Below, piece after piece: positions 32,871 to 42,174 of a stretch of 64,000 nucleotides of DNA; within the stretch, counting starts at the first letter, position 1, and each line of letters starts with the position of its first letter. This stretch comes from an uncultured Blautia sp. (GTDB lineage: Bacteria > Bacillota > Clostridia > Lachnospirales > Lachnospiraceae): NCBI GenBank assembly GCA_900540785.1, contig UQHF01000003.1, positions 115,770 to 179,769 on the forward strand, written 5' to 3'. The notes beneath the pieces are model-generated. The model did not search any database. It saw nothing but the letters and a program-made list of their open reading frames with translations, and was not told the origin of the DNA. A program made the position numbers and the translations under genes.

Positions 32871-33515
32871 ATGATTGGAGCAAATGAGGACAGTACTTGT
32901 TGGACGCAGGCGTTTGAACTTTTAAAAGAAATTGCACTGGAAGAGAAAAAAGAAAATCCTCATCTGCAGTTGGAGACATTAGACGATATTACAGATTATA
33001 CATATGATATTCAGGGCTGGCTGGAAGATTGTATGGACGAAATAGATATGAGCGGAAATCCTGAAACTCTTTTACGGATGTGCAATGATCTGCTGGATAT
33101 ATTTGAATGGCCTGAGTATATCGGTTCGGATATTAAATTCAGAAAGTGTTCTGTTTTGGGAGCTCTTAGAAGAAAAGAAGAAGCGGAAGCTTTCTGTAAG
33201 GAATGGTTAGAAAAAGAACCGGAAAATATCGTAGCAGCAACGGCCGGGTTTTATACTTTTATGGATATGAAAAAACTTGATGCTGCGGAAGAATTAGTAA
33301 ACCGGTTTATTGATGATAGATCAGAATGTACAGAAGAAAATGATATTATGTTTACTGCGGCATCAAAATTATATCAGGTTATGGGAAAAAGAAAAGAGAA
33401 GAAACAGATAGATAAGGTGCTTTGTGAATATGAAGAGTATCTGAAGAAATACTTTATGGGAATGGACGATGAAGATGAGGAGATGGATTTCTGGGACGAG
33501 GATCTTCCATTCTGA
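32871..33515 (+). CDS. TPR-like helical protein, perhaps N-terminally shortened
   Basis: A 214-residue soluble protein with repeated helical pairs (LLKEIALEEKKENPHLQLET, DIQGWLEDCMDEIDMSGNP and KFRKCSVLGALRRKEEAEAF) and an acidic tail (GMDDEDEEMDFWDEDLPF). It looks like a TPR-type scaffold. No ribosome site lies before the ATG at 32871, and short stop-interrupted frames precede it, so the original N-terminus may be lost or the start may be elsewhere. It is the only gene behind cassette C copy 2. Function unknown. Confidence 0.6.
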   Translation: MIGANEDSTCWTQAFELLKEIALEEKKENPHLQLETLDDITDYTYDIQGWLEDCMDEIDMSGNPETLLRMCNDLLDIFEWPEYIGSDIKFRKCSVLGALRRKEEAEAFCKEWLEKEPENIVAATAGFYTFMDMKKLDAAEELVNRFIDDRSECTEENDIMFTAASKLYQVMGKRKEKKQIDKVLCEYEEYLKKYFMGMDDEDEEMDFWDEDLPF

Positions 33516-33543
33516 TATTTTGATGATTTAATTATCAGATTAC

Positions 33544-33575
33544 CCTGCCGGGAATTCCCGGCAGGTTTTTATTTT
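33544..33575. terminator. Terminator between helical protein and AAA ATPase
   Basis: A perfect 22-bp palindrome (left half CCTGCCGGGAA) is followed by TTTTTATTTTT. It ends the plus-strand module and lies next to the stop of the minus-strand gene. Confidence 0.88.
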
Positions 33576-34759
33576 TCACATTCCTTGCACCATTCTGTAT
33601 ATTCGTCCAGTCTTTTGATAAAACCGCTAAATTCGGGGACCGTAAAATCAAGTTCTTTATATCGGACAGGATATATAAGCCCCTTACTGATCAGCTGCGC
33701 TCTTGTCGTTGATATGGCAGTAACGCTTTTGTTGAGATTTTGGGCGATATTGGAAATTGTGCAGGGTAGTTCTCCGCATTTTACCATAGCAAAGATAAAT
33801 TTTTTGTCACTGTCTGCACATCTTTCGTATCTTACTTTGAAAAATCCATTGTCCAGTGTTTCAAAAAAATCTTCCAATATCAGATCAACGTCTGTGCCGG
33901 TGATTTGGCTGCCGGGAGTTTCCTGATAGACTATCTGGCATAACTGCTGAATAAAAAAAGGATACCCTTTCGAGATTTCTGCAATTTTATTTACTGCTTC
34001 CTGAGTGTATGTCACATTAAATTTTCTGGCAGGTTCTTCAATGGCTTTTTTTGCCTGTTCAAAGTTCAGAGAACCTATTTCCTGATATACAAACAAACGC
34101 TCTGCATATGTTTTTTCATCAGCAAGCATTTTATAGATTTTGGGTAAACCTGCGCCGACAATCATAAGCGGATAACCTAACTGATTGCTACGGTGCAAAG
34201 CTGCGATCAGAGCCCCCAGTTCTTCTGCTTTCATATATTGGATTTCATCTATAAAGAAACAGATAGGAACATTTGCTTCGTAAGCAGTTTCTCCGATGGA
34301 AGTAAAAACATCAGTCAGACTCTGTGTAAGATTATTGGTTTGGTAAAGTTCTCTGTCTTCTACAGACAGGGAAAAAGAATTTTCGTTAGGGTCAAAAGAA
34401 ATCTTTAATGATTTAATAGCCTCCAGGGATTTTTTTATTAGATTTTTGAACTTTTCTTTTGCACTTACTTCTCTGAGGAAGGCCTGAGAGCAGGAAGCAA
34501 TTTGTGAAATAAAATCATTTCTTGCTTCGATTTCTATATGTTTGCAAAAAATGTCTTTACTTTCAGCGATTTTCTGAAGACGGTTAATCAAAACCGTTTT
34601 TCCAACACCTCTAAGACCGCTGAAAATAACGGATTGCGTGGGAATGTTGGCTTTCATAGCTTTAAACATTTGCTCTACATTATAAATATCTTCATCGCGT
34701 CCTGCCAGATACATGGGCATTAAACCGGCACCGGGTCTGTATGGATTTATTTTAAACAT
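33569..34759 (-). CDS. AAA ATPase with winged-helix C-terminus (Orc1/ExeA-like)
   Basis: A 396-residue cytoplasmic ATPase. Walker A is FSGLRGVGKTVL, Walker B is CFFIDEIQYM, and a sensor strand PLMIVGAGLPKIY follows. The last 90 residues look like a winged helix (TISNIAQNLNKSVTAISTTR). This layout is seen in archaeal-type STAND/Orc1-like ATPases often found in accessory regions. The ATG at 34759 (MFKINPYRPG) has GGGAGGG upstream; an ATG at 34813 lies before it and is rejected. Role unknown. Confidence 0.85.
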   Translation of the reverse strand: MFKINPYRPGAGLMPMYLAGRDEDIYNVEQMFKAMKANIPTQSVIFSGLRGVGKTVLINRLQKIAESKDIFCKHIEIEARNDFISQIASCSQAFLREVSAKEKFKNLIKKSLEAIKSLKISFDPNENSFSLSVEDRELYQTNNLTQSLTDVFTSIGETAYEANVPICFFIDEIQYMKAEELGALIAALHRSNQLGYPLMIVGAGLPKIYKMLADEKTYAERLFVYQEIGSLNFEQAKKAIEEPARKFNVTYTQEAVNKIAEISKGYPFFIQQLCQIVYQETPGSQITGTDVDLILEDFFETLDNGFFKVRYERCADSDKKFIFAMVKCGELPCTISNIAQNLNKSVTAISTTRAQLISKGLIYPVRYKELDFTVPEFSGFIKRLDEYTEWCKECEK

Positions 34760-35234
34760 AAAATCGCCCTCCCTTTTTATTTCTATTATCCCACATATGA
34801 AAGAAAGAATCAATGATAATACGTGAGTTTACGCAGGAAAAATCCTATAAATATATATAAATGAAAGTTAAATAAAAACTGGTATTTATGCACAAAAACA
34901 AGTGTATAAAATTGTAAAAAACATCGAAAAAATAAAATGATATTGACAAACAAATACCTTAAATGTAAAATCAAGACATAGAGTACACGGGTACGCAAAA
35001 TAAAAATACACAAATACATATAAAAGGTATATGTGTATGAGGAATATGTATTTAAAGGCATAAAAAAATATCCCCCATATTTTCATCTGCGGCAAACAAA
35101 TGGAGAAATACAAAGGATATTTTTTACAAAACGTTATTCTACCATAAGACAGCATGAATGTAAATGATTATGCGCAGAGAATACATATTTTGAAAATCTT
35201 TTTTAATTACATTATTTTAAGGAGGTACAGGATT
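34760..35234. promoter_or_regulatory. AT-rich upstream region of the arabino-oligosaccharide locus
   Basis: 475 bp without a gene. It has a good promoter, TTGACA at 34943-34948 and TAAAAT at 34966-34971 (17-nt spacer). Downstream lie inverted repeats that may be LacI operators: ATACAC...GTGTAT around 35010-35038, and an AACGTT-centred site near 35128-35143. The long leader to the start codon at 35235 is unusual. A GGAGGT site precedes that start. Confidence 0.55.
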
Positions 35235-36491
35235 ATGAAGAAAAGGTTGATCAGTGGTTTACTCTGCGGAGCAATGACAATGGGACTTATGGCAGGCACT
35301 TCTGCAACAGTAATGGCAGATGAGAAAGAGACGATTACTATGTGGACTGTGTTTACGGGCTCAGATGGGGACATTTTAAGGGAAATTGTGAAAGATTACA
35401 ATGAAACGAATGAAGATGGTGTAAACGTGGAAATTGATATTATGGACGGAAATACACTCCAAGCAAAGCTTCCGACTGCAATTTCTACAGGTACGGGACC
35501 GGATTTTGTTTTGATGGGAATTGAATTTGTAAATCAATATGCAAATAATGATCTGTTGATTCCGGTAGATGATTTCTGGGAAAAGACAGGACTTGATGAA
35601 AGTAATTTTATGGAAAATGTAGTAGATAAATCAGTGGTAGATGGTACTTTATATGGCATTCCAATGCAGTATAATCTTCAGTATTTATACTACAATAAAG
35701 ACTTATTTGAAGAAGCTGGATTAGATCCGGAACAACCGCCGAAAACGATGGAAGAGCTTGGAGAATATGCCGAAAAACTTACAAATCCTGATAAAAATCA
35801 GTATGGTATCGGTTTTCCGATTGATTACAATTATTATTGTCAATATCTTTGGGCAAATGGCGGCGACATTGTAAATGCCGATGGAACAGAAAATCTTTTA
35901 AATTCCAAAGAGAACATAAAAACTCTGGAATGGATTCAGGATTTAATTGTGAATAAAAAGGTTTCTCCGCAGGGATTAAAGGCGGCAGATGCAGATACTA
36001 TGTTTCAGTCAGGACAGCTTGCAATGTATACAAGCGGACCGTGGAATATTAATGGGCTGAAAGAATTGGGAGTAAACTTTGGAATTACGGCTATTCCGGA
36101 AGGAACAGGAGGTGCATTTTCTCCTGAAGGAGGCTGTGCATACATGATTCCAAAAGGTGTAGATGAAGAAAAGAAAGATGCGATTTATAAATATATGGCG
36201 TATTGGTTATCAGATGATGTTTTGAAGGAATGGTCCACAAGAAATGGGTTCCCTGTGTGGTCTGCTTCTCTCATGGAAGATGAAGCAGTAAAGGAAGACG
36301 AGATTCTTACATCGGTTTCAGAATCTTCTGAAATTGGGCGTGACTGGCATTTAACTTTAGAATGGGGAAGCCAGATTGACCAGAATGTAATGCAGCCTAT
36401 GATTGAGCAGATTCTTTCAGGCGCAGATGTAAAAGAAGCAGTTCAGATGGCATCAGATATTTTAGATGGCATTATTGCAGATAATAAGTAG
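35235..36491 (+). CDS. Sugar ABC transporter binding protein (arabino-oligosaccharide type)
   Basis: A 418-residue group 1 extracellular binding protein (ETITMWTVFTGSDGDILREI, YGIPMQYNLQYLYYNKDLFE, MYTSGPWNINGLKELG). From the neighbouring GH51 and GH43 enzymes it probably binds arabino-oligosaccharides, like AraN of Bacillus. The start MKKRLISG at 35235 has GGAGGT upstream; an ATG at 35154 is rejected. The signal peptide ends TVMA before DEKE and the only cysteine sits too early for a lipobox. A hairpin after the gene may keep its mRNA abundant over the permease genes. Confidence 0.9.
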   Translation: MKKRLISGLLCGAMTMGLMAGTSATVMADEKETITMWTVFTGSDGDILREIVKDYNETNEDGVNVEIDIMDGNTLQAKLPTAISTGTGPDFVLMGIEFVNQYANNDLLIPVDDFWEKTGLDESNFMENVVDKSVVDGTLYGIPMQYNLQYLYYNKDLFEEAGLDPEQPPKTMEELGEYAEKLTNPDKNQYGIGFPIDYNYYCQYLWANGGDIVNADGTENLLNSKENIKTLEWIQDLIVNKKVSPQGLKAADADTMFQSGQLAMYTSGPWNINGLKELGVNFGITAIPEGTGGAFSPEGGCAYMIPKGVDEEKKDAIYKYMAYWLSDDVLKEWSTRNGFPVWSASLMEDEAVKEDEILTSVSESSEIGRDWHLTLEWGSQIDQNVMQPMIEQILSGADVKEAVQMASDILDGIIADNK

Positions 36492-36500
36492 AAGCCTTAT

Positions 36501-36535
36501 CCAGTATCCTTTCGGTGAGGAAGGATACTGGTTTT
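36501..36535 (+). terminator. Intercistronic hairpin after the binding-protein gene
   Basis: CCAGTATCCTT (36501-36511) pairs with AAGGATACTGG (36521-36531), followed by TTTT. It is probably a partial terminator that lowers permease expression relative to the binding protein. Confidence 0.7.
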
Positions 36536-36554
36536 CCAGGAGGAGAAGAGATTT

Positions 36555-37451
36555 ATGAAAAAAATAAAAAATTATCATAGTTCGAATCAGAAACTGGCAT
36601 ATTTTTTTCTTGCTCCGTCCATGTTAATTCTTTTGATTTTTGTATTCATACCTTTAATAGGAGCTGTTGCAATCAGCTTTATGAATATCGACATTTATAT
36701 GAATGATATTTCTTTTGCAGGATTTGCGAATTACTTCAAAATGCTGCATGACGGACGGGTAGGAAACGCTACGCTGAATTCTTTTTATTTTGCACTTTTG
36801 GAAGTTCCTCTCCAGATTATAGTGGCATTGTTCATGTTGATGCTGATGCTTAAAAATAACAGGTTTCATAAGTTTTTAAGAACGGTTTTTTATCTCCCTT
36901 ATGTATGTTCTATGACAGCCATCAGTATTATGTGGTCTATGCTGCTAAATACAAATTATGGAATGGTTCCCTACCTGTTTCGGTTGATAGGGATTGAACT
37001 TCCCAATGTTTTAACAAGCACTACATGGGCGATGCCGGCGGTCATTATTATTACAGTGTGGAAAAATTTCGGGTATACCCTGACAATTTTATCCGCTGCT
37101 GCGTTGGGAGTATCAAGTTCTTTATATGAAGCGGCAGAAATAGACGGTGCGACCGGATTTCAGAAATTTATTTATGTTACGATTCCGGGAATCAGGCAGA
37201 ATATAAATTTCTGTATCGTGACAACATTGATTACAGCGCTTCAGGTATTTGATCAGGTATATGTTATGACTCAGGGTGGACCGTTATATAAAACGGAAAC
37301 ACTTGTAAGTTACATTTATAACCAGGGCTTTCAGGTGGCTCCTTATGATTTAGGGTATGCCTCTTCTATCGCAGTTTATTTGTTTGTGATAATAGCACTT
37401 ATTACACTTGTTCTTCAGAAGGGTGTGTTAAACAGGAGGGCAGAAGAATGA
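36555..37451 (+). CDS. Sugar ABC transporter permease, MalF/AraP type
   Basis: A 298-residue permease with six membrane helices (first LAYFFLAPSMLILLIFVFIP). The EAA loop that contacts the ATPase is YEAAEIDGATGFQKFIYVTI. It pairs with the next permease, overlapping it by 4 nt. No ATPase gene is in the locus, so a shared ATPase of the MsmX/MsmK type encoded elsewhere is expected. Confidence 0.93.
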   Translation: MKKIKNYHSSNQKLAYFFLAPSMLILLIFVFIPLIGAVAISFMNIDIYMNDISFAGFANYFKMLHDGRVGNATLNSFYFALLEVPLQIIVALFMLMLMLKNNRFHKFLRTVFYLPYVCSMTAISIMWSMLLNTNYGMVPYLFRLIGIELPNVLTSTTWAMPAVIIITVWKNFGYTLTILSAAALGVSSSLYEAAEIDGATGFQKFIYVTIPGIRQNINFCIVTTLITALQVFDQVYVMTQGGPLYKTETLVSYIYNQGFQVAPYDLGYASSIAVYLFVIIALITLVLQKGVLNRRAEE

Positions 37452-38278
37452 ATAAGAAAACAGTAAAGGCAAGTACAGTTGCAGGTACGATTATTACTGC
37501 TATGATAGCCGCAATTATTCTTTTTCCTCTTATATGGCTGCTGGTATCTTCGTTTAAGTCTGATGCAGATGTGATTAAATGGCCGCCTGTTTTTTTTCCG
37601 TCTCAGTGGCTGACTGCACAGTACGAATATGTTCTGGAGGCAATTCCTATATTAACAATGTTGAAAAATACAGTTGTTTTTGCAGGGGGAGTAACCGTGA
37701 TCAGTCTATTTTTTGATTCGATGGCTGCGTACGCTTTTTCACGTATGCAGTTTCGAGGGAAAAATGTGATTTTTGGAATCATTCTTTTAACTATGATGGT
37801 TCCATTTCAGATTATCATGATTCCTTTATATATGGAAGAATTTAAACTTCAGATTCTTGATACGTATCTCGGATTGATTCTGCCCAGAGCTGCAAGTGCT
37901 TATGGTATTTTTATGCTGACTTCTTTCTTTAACAATATACCAAAATCTCTTGATGAGGCAGCAAGAATCGACGGGATGAAGGAACACCAAATTTATGGAA
38001 AAATTATTATACCGCTTGCAAAGCCTGCGTTTGTTACATTGGGGATTTATCATTTTATGAATAACTGGAATGATCTGATCTATCCGATGATGCTCACAAG
38101 TTCAGTAGAAAAACGTACATTATCAGCAGGTCTTGCTACACTGGTAGGAAGCAATTCTATCAAGTATGGACCGACATTGGCTGCCACTGTGATTTCTATT
38201 GCACCGCTTCTTATTTTATTTCTGTTTTGCCAGAGATTTTTTATGGAAGGAATTGCCACTTCCGGTATGAAGGAGTAA
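37448..38278 (+). CDS. Sugar ABC transporter permease, MalG/AraQ type
   Basis: A 276-residue permease with six membrane helices and EAA loop DEAARIDGMKEHQIYGKIII. It starts inside the last codon of the previous permease (ATGA overlap), typical of these pairs. The C-terminal QRFFMEGIATSGMKE is a standard MalG-type ending. Confidence 0.94.
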   Translation: MNKKTVKASTVAGTIITAMIAAIILFPLIWLLVSSFKSDADVIKWPPVFFPSQWLTAQYEYVLEAIPILTMLKNTVVFAGGVTVISLFFDSMAAYAFSRMQFRGKNVIFGIILLTMMVPFQIIMIPLYMEEFKLQILDTYLGLILPRAASAYGIFMLTSFFNNIPKSLDEAARIDGMKEHQIYGKIIIPLAKPAFVTLGIYHFMNNWNDLIYPMMLTSSVEKRTLSAGLATLVGSNSIKYGPTLAATVISIAPLLILFLFCQRFFMEGIATSGMKE

Positions 38279-38319
38279 AGTAAGATTAGAAAATTCAAAG
38301 AAAGCCAGAGGGAATAAAG

Positions 38320-39339
38320 ATGGGAATTACAACAAAAGAAATAGCGAAAATATGTGGGGTGTCCCGTACAACGGTACATAGAGCTCTGAATAATACAGGA
38401 AGGATCAGCGAAAAAACAAAGCAGTACATTTTAGAGATGGCTGAAAAAAATGGTTATCGTCCGGATCTTCTTGCAACAGGACTTGCAAAAGGAAAAACCT
38501 ATTATATTGGCGTTGTAGTTATGGATGTAAATAACCGTTATTTTTCCCAGATGTTAAATGCTTTAGAAGTAAAAGCGAGAGAACAGGGGTATTTTATAAA
38601 TATTACACTTCATCAGAATAATAAGGAAATAGAAAAAGAACAGCTTTGTAAACTTGCCGATTATCATGTAGATGGAATTATTTTATCGTCTGTGAATAAG
38701 GGGGAGGAATATAAAAAATTTATTGAAAGTCTGGATATTCCTGTTGTGACAATAGACAATAAGGTTGCGGATGGAATTCCTTTTGTGACTGTGAATGGAC
38801 GGGCTGCTATCAGGGAAGCAGTAAAACAGGTGGTGCAGGCTGGATATGAAAAAATTGTATTTGTATGTCCTCCTCTTGCAGATAAGCAGATGGAAAATAT
38901 TTATGTTCATGAAGAACGCACAGCCGGATTTCTGGAAGCAGTTCGGCAGAAAGATAATCTGGAATATATAGTGCTTGGTGATTGGGAGTATCAGGAGAAA
39001 GCATGGAAAGAACTGGAAAGGGAAGAAAAAAGGACGGTATTTCTTTGCACAGGAGATATGTTTGCTTTGGATATTATGCGTGATTTTAAGAAAAAAGGAA
39101 AATATGCAGGCAAAGATTATGGGATTATGGGATACGATAATATTGATTTTTTAGAATATGTATCGCCGCGTCTTACAACAATAGAAAATCACGTTGAAAA
39201 GGTGGCAGAGGAAGCGTTGAATCTTTTATTTGAACTGATGGATGAATCAAAAAACAAAAAAGAATCTCTGATAAATAAAGAGAGAATATTGGAGACAGCG
39301 ACAGTGGAAGGAGAAACAATAAAGCTGTCGAAGGAGTAG
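38320..39339 (+). CDS. LacI family regulator of the arabino-oligosaccharide locus
   Basis: A 339-residue LacI/GalR repressor. The N-terminal HTH is TTKEIAKICGVSRTTVHRAL, with the hinge helix near RPDLLATGLAKGKTY, followed by a sugar-binding domain (YIGVVVMDVNNRYFSQML, VDGIILSSV, YGIMGYDNIDFLEY, PRLTTIENHVEK). It lies in the operon between the permeases and glycosidases and probably represses the promoter upstream of the binding-protein gene until an arabinose-containing sugar enters. Confidence 0.9.
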   Translation: MGITTKEIAKICGVSRTTVHRALNNTGRISEKTKQYILEMAEKNGYRPDLLATGLAKGKTYYIGVVVMDVNNRYFSQMLNALEVKAREQGYFINITLHQNNKEIEKEQLCKLADYHVDGIILSSVNKGEEYKKFIESLDIPVVTIDNKVADGIPFVTVNGRAAIREAVKQVVQAGYEKIVFVCPPLADKQMENIYVHEERTAGFLEAVRQKDNLEYIVLGDWEYQEKAWKELEREEKRTVFLCTGDMFALDIMRDFKKKGKYAGKDYGIMGYDNIDFLEYVSPRLTTIENHVEKVAEEALNLLFELMDESKNKKESLINKERILETATVEGETIKLSKE

Positions 39340-39349
39340 GAGGAAATTT

Positions 39350-40852
39350 ATGAGTCGGACATCAATTACAGTAAACAGTAAATTCAGAAAAAGCAAAATT
39401 GATAAACGCATATACAGTTCGTTTGTAGAACATATGGGGAGGGTAGTTTATACAGGGATTTATGAACCGGATCATCCTGCAGCGGACGAAGATGGATTCA
39501 GACAGGACGTATTGGAAAAAGTAAAAGAAATGGGAGTTACATATGTACGTTATCCAGGTGGGAATTTTGTTTCTAACTATGACTGGAGAGACGGAACAGG
39601 TCCTAAAGAAGAACGTCCCAGAAGGTTAGAACTTGCATGGCGTGCAATAGAGACGAATGAGGTTGGAATTAATGAATTTATGAAGTGGGCAAAAAAGGCA
39701 GAGGTTGAGCCAATATGTGCAGTAAATCTGGGAACGAAAGGAATCGAGAACGCAGCCTCATTTCTGGAATACTGTAACATGCCGGAAGGAACTATGTACA
39801 GTGATATGCGTGTGCGGCATGGAGTACAAAATCCTTATAAAGTGAAAATGTGGTGTCTGGGAAATGAAATGGACGGGGATTGGCAGATTGGGCATAAAAC
39901 TGCAGAGGAATATGGGCGACTTGCTGCGGAAACTGCAAAAGTTATGAAGCGAATTGATGAAGATATACAACTTGTTGTGTGCGGCAGTTCTAAATCAGAT
40001 ATGCAGACATATCCGCAGTGGGAAGCTGACGTTCTGGATTGTACATATGAGAATGTAGATTATCTGGCGCTTCATCAGTATTATGGTGGACAGGAATTGG
40101 GTACACCTGCATTTTTGGCGCAGTCTGTAGATTTGGATCATTATATTGAAACAGTCAGCAGTGTATGCGACTACATAAAAGCGAAAAAGCGTTCTCAGAA
40201 AACGATGTATATCAGTGTAGATGAGTGGGGTGTATGGTCTCCTGAAAATATGGTTGCGCATTTTGACGATGCACCCTGGAAGGTTGCACCGCATTTAAGT
40301 GAACAGGTATATACAATGGAAGATGCACTTTTATTTGCAAGTATGCTGATGAGCTTTGTGCGCCATAGTGATTGCGTAAAGGCAGCATGTCAATCTCTTC
40401 TTACCAATATAAGCGCTGCTATTATGACTGAAAAAGGAGGAGAAGTTTGGGTACAGCCTATTTACTATCCATTTGCATATATGTCGAAATATGCCAGAGG
40501 TATAGTTTTAGAAGAGGCATCAGAAGGTCCTGTTTACGACTGCGAACAGATAAAAAATGTACCGTATGTGGATTCGGTTGTGGTATATAACCAGGAAAAG
40601 GGGGAGATTGTGCTGTTTGCTGTAAACAGAAGAGAAGATATGCAGGAAGTTTCCCTTGAGCTCCAGGGCTTTTCTATGGAGAATATCATCGAGCATGTAG
40701 TAATGACATCAGATGACAGAAAAGATACAAATCTGGAAAATCATGAGAAGATAAAACCATATGTATTGAATGATGTGATTATGAAAGAAGAAACCATAAC
40801 ATTTCAGGCAAAACCTTTATCCTGGAATATGGTCAGAATAAAATTAAAATAA
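39350..40852 (+). CDS. abfA: GH51 alpha-L-arabinofuranosidase
   Basis: A 500-residue intracellular GH51 enzyme that removes terminal arabinofuranose from arabino-oligosaccharides or arabinoxylan pieces. Features: RIYSSFVEHMGRVVYTGIYE, YPGGNFVSNYDWRDG, acid/base Glu in WCLGNEMDGDWQIG and nucleophile Glu in ISVDEWGVWS. The C-terminal beta domain is present. No signal peptide, in line with import by the upstream transporter. RBS AGGAGGAAA precedes the ATG. Confidence 0.95.
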   Translation: MSRTSITVNSKFRKSKIDKRIYSSFVEHMGRVVYTGIYEPDHPAADEDGFRQDVLEKVKEMGVTYVRYPGGNFVSNYDWRDGTGPKEERPRRLELAWRAIETNEVGINEFMKWAKKAEVEPICAVNLGTKGIENAASFLEYCNMPEGTMYSDMRVRHGVQNPYKVKMWCLGNEMDGDWQIGHKTAEEYGRLAAETAKVMKRIDEDIQLVVCGSSKSDMQTYPQWEADVLDCTYENVDYLALHQYYGGQELGTPAFLAQSVDLDHYIETVSSVCDYIKAKKRSQKTMYISVDEWGVWSPENMVAHFDDAPWKVAPHLSEQVYTMEDALLFASMLMSFVRHSDCVKAACQSLLTNISAAIMTEKGGEVWVQPIYYPFAYMSKYARGIVLEEASEGPVYDCEQIKNVPYVDSVVVYNQEKGEIVLFAVNRREDMQEVSLELQGFSMENIIEHVVMTSDDRKDTNLENHEKIKPYVLNDVIMKEETITFQAKPLSWNMVRIKLK

Positions 40853-40863
40853 TGGAGGACGTT

Positions 40864-41814
40864 ATGCAGGAAGAACAGATTTATAATAAACCGTGGATTT
40901 TGCAGAGAGCGGACCCATATGTATATCGTCACAGGGACGGAATGTATTATTTTACTGCTTCGGTTCCCGCATACGACAGAATTGTGCTTAGAAGAAGTGA
41001 AACGCTTCAGGGGTTAAAGGATGCGGAAGAAATCACAATATGGGAAAAGCATGAATTCGGAATCATGAGCGAGCATATCTGGGCTCCGGAGCTTCATTAT
41101 CTGGATAATAAGTGGTATATTTATTTCGCAGGAGGAGAAAGAGAAAATGTATGGGAAATCCGTCCCTACGTATTGGAATGTACAGATGAAGACCCTTTGA
41201 GAGGAACATGGACAGAAAAAGGGAAAATGCAGAGGGCAGATGGAGATATATTTTCTTTTGAAGCATTTTCACTGGATGCAACTGTATTTGAAAATAAAGG
41301 AAAATATTATTATGTGTGGGCGGAAAAGGTAAGTGTGGGACCGCAGATTTCCAATCTTTATATTGCGGAGATGGAAACACCGTGCAAGTTAAAAACAGTT
41401 CAGGTACTTCTTTCCACACCGGATTATGACTGGGAAAGGGTTGGTTTCTGGGTAAATGAAGGACCGGCGGTGCTTCATCATGATGGGAAGATTTATCTTA
41501 CATATTCCGCATCTGAAACTGGTGCGGCGTATTGTATGGGAATGTTGAGTGTTTCAGAAGACGAGGATATTCTGGACCCACGAGCCTGGAAAAAAGAGAG
41601 GTATCCGGTTCTCTCTACAGACAGAGAAAAAGGGGTTTACGGACCGGGACATAATTCCTTTACGGAAGATGAGGAAGGAAAACCGGTTATGGTATATCAC
41701 GCCAGAACAGAGGAGAAAATAGAGGGAAATCCATTGTATAATCCAAATCGTCATGCGATGTTAATGAAAATATGCTGGGATGAAAAAACAGGTGCACCTG
41801 TGTTTTCATATTAG
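40864..41814 (+). CDS. GH43 family arabinan-degrading glycosidase
   Basis: A 316-residue five-bladed propeller enzyme of GH43. Catalytic positions: Asp in RADPYVYRHRDGMYYFTAS, a middle Asp in FSLDATVFENKGKYYYVW and the Glu in WVNEGPAVLHHDGKIYLTYS. The HIWAPELHY stretch is typical. Probably an exo-acting alpha-L-arabinofuranosidase on 1,5-arabino-oligosaccharides. I choose the ATG at 40864 because GGAGG lies 5 nt upstream; the ATG at 40852 overlaps the previous stop and has no site. No signal peptide. Confidence 0.9.
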   Translation: MQEEQIYNKPWILQRADPYVYRHRDGMYYFTASVPAYDRIVLRRSETLQGLKDAEEITIWEKHEFGIMSEHIWAPELHYLDNKWYIYFAGGERENVWEIRPYVLECTDEDPLRGTWTEKGKMQRADGDIFSFEAFSLDATVFENKGKYYYVWAEKVSVGPQISNLYIAEMETPCKLKTVQVLLSTPDYDWERVGFWVNEGPAVLHHDGKIYLTYSASETGAAYCMGMLSVSEDEDILDPRAWKKERYPVLSTDREKGVYGPGHNSFTEDEEGKPVMVYHARTEEKIEGNPLYNPNRHAMLMKICWDEKTGAPVFSY

Positions 41815-41820
41815 TAAAGT

Positions 41821-41852
41821 CTGTCGGGGAAATCCCCGGCAGATTTTCGTTT
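41821..41852 (+). terminator. Terminator of the arabino-oligosaccharide operon
   Basis: CTGTCGGGG pairs with CCCCGGCAG around AAAT, followed by a T-rich tail (ATTTTCGTTT). Confidence 0.75.
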
Positions 41853-41859
41853 CTCCCGT

Positions 41860-41888
41860 TTGACTTTCCCTGCAAACTGTGTCATAGT
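41860..41888 (+). promoter_or_regulatory. Promoter of the small-protein/GNAT/SGNH run
   Basis: TTGACT at 41860-41865 and CATAGT at 41883-41888, 17-nt spacer, about 27 bp before the start codon at 41915. Confidence 0.55.
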
Positions 41889-41914
41889 AAGGAAAAGAAC
41901 AACGGGAGGTTTTT

Positions 41915-42166
41915 ATGCGTCTTACAAGAGTACAAAATGCACTGAAAGAAAAAAATATCACATTTCAATATACAGAGGAAGATGGCTGTGGAAGCCTGGA
42001 TTTTGAATTTCGGGGACTGCGTTACCACGTGTGGGAATATGAGGAAAATGGCACATGGGGAGCGGAGACAAATGTATTTGAGGCAGGCAGAAGCAGAGAT
42101 ATAGAAGGAGACTACGAAGAGACACTGGAAACAGAAATTTTAGCGTGGCCGGATATGGCGTTTTAG
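41915..42166 (+). CDS. Small conserved protein, unknown
   Basis: An 83-residue acidic protein (LTRVQNALKEKNITFQYTEE, then GSLDFEFRGLRYHVWEYEEN and a WGAETNVFEAGRSRDIEGDYEE segment). I recognise it only as a small family common in Lachnospiraceae. It looks like one alpha/beta domain. RBS GGGAGG precedes the ATG. The GNAT gene follows within 10 bp, so they are one transcript. Confidence 0.75.
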   Translation: MRLTRVQNALKEKNITFQYTEEDGCGSLDFEFRGLRYHVWEYEENGTWGAETNVFEAGRSRDIEGDYEETLETEILAWPDMAF

Positions 42167-42174
42167 GAGGAATT

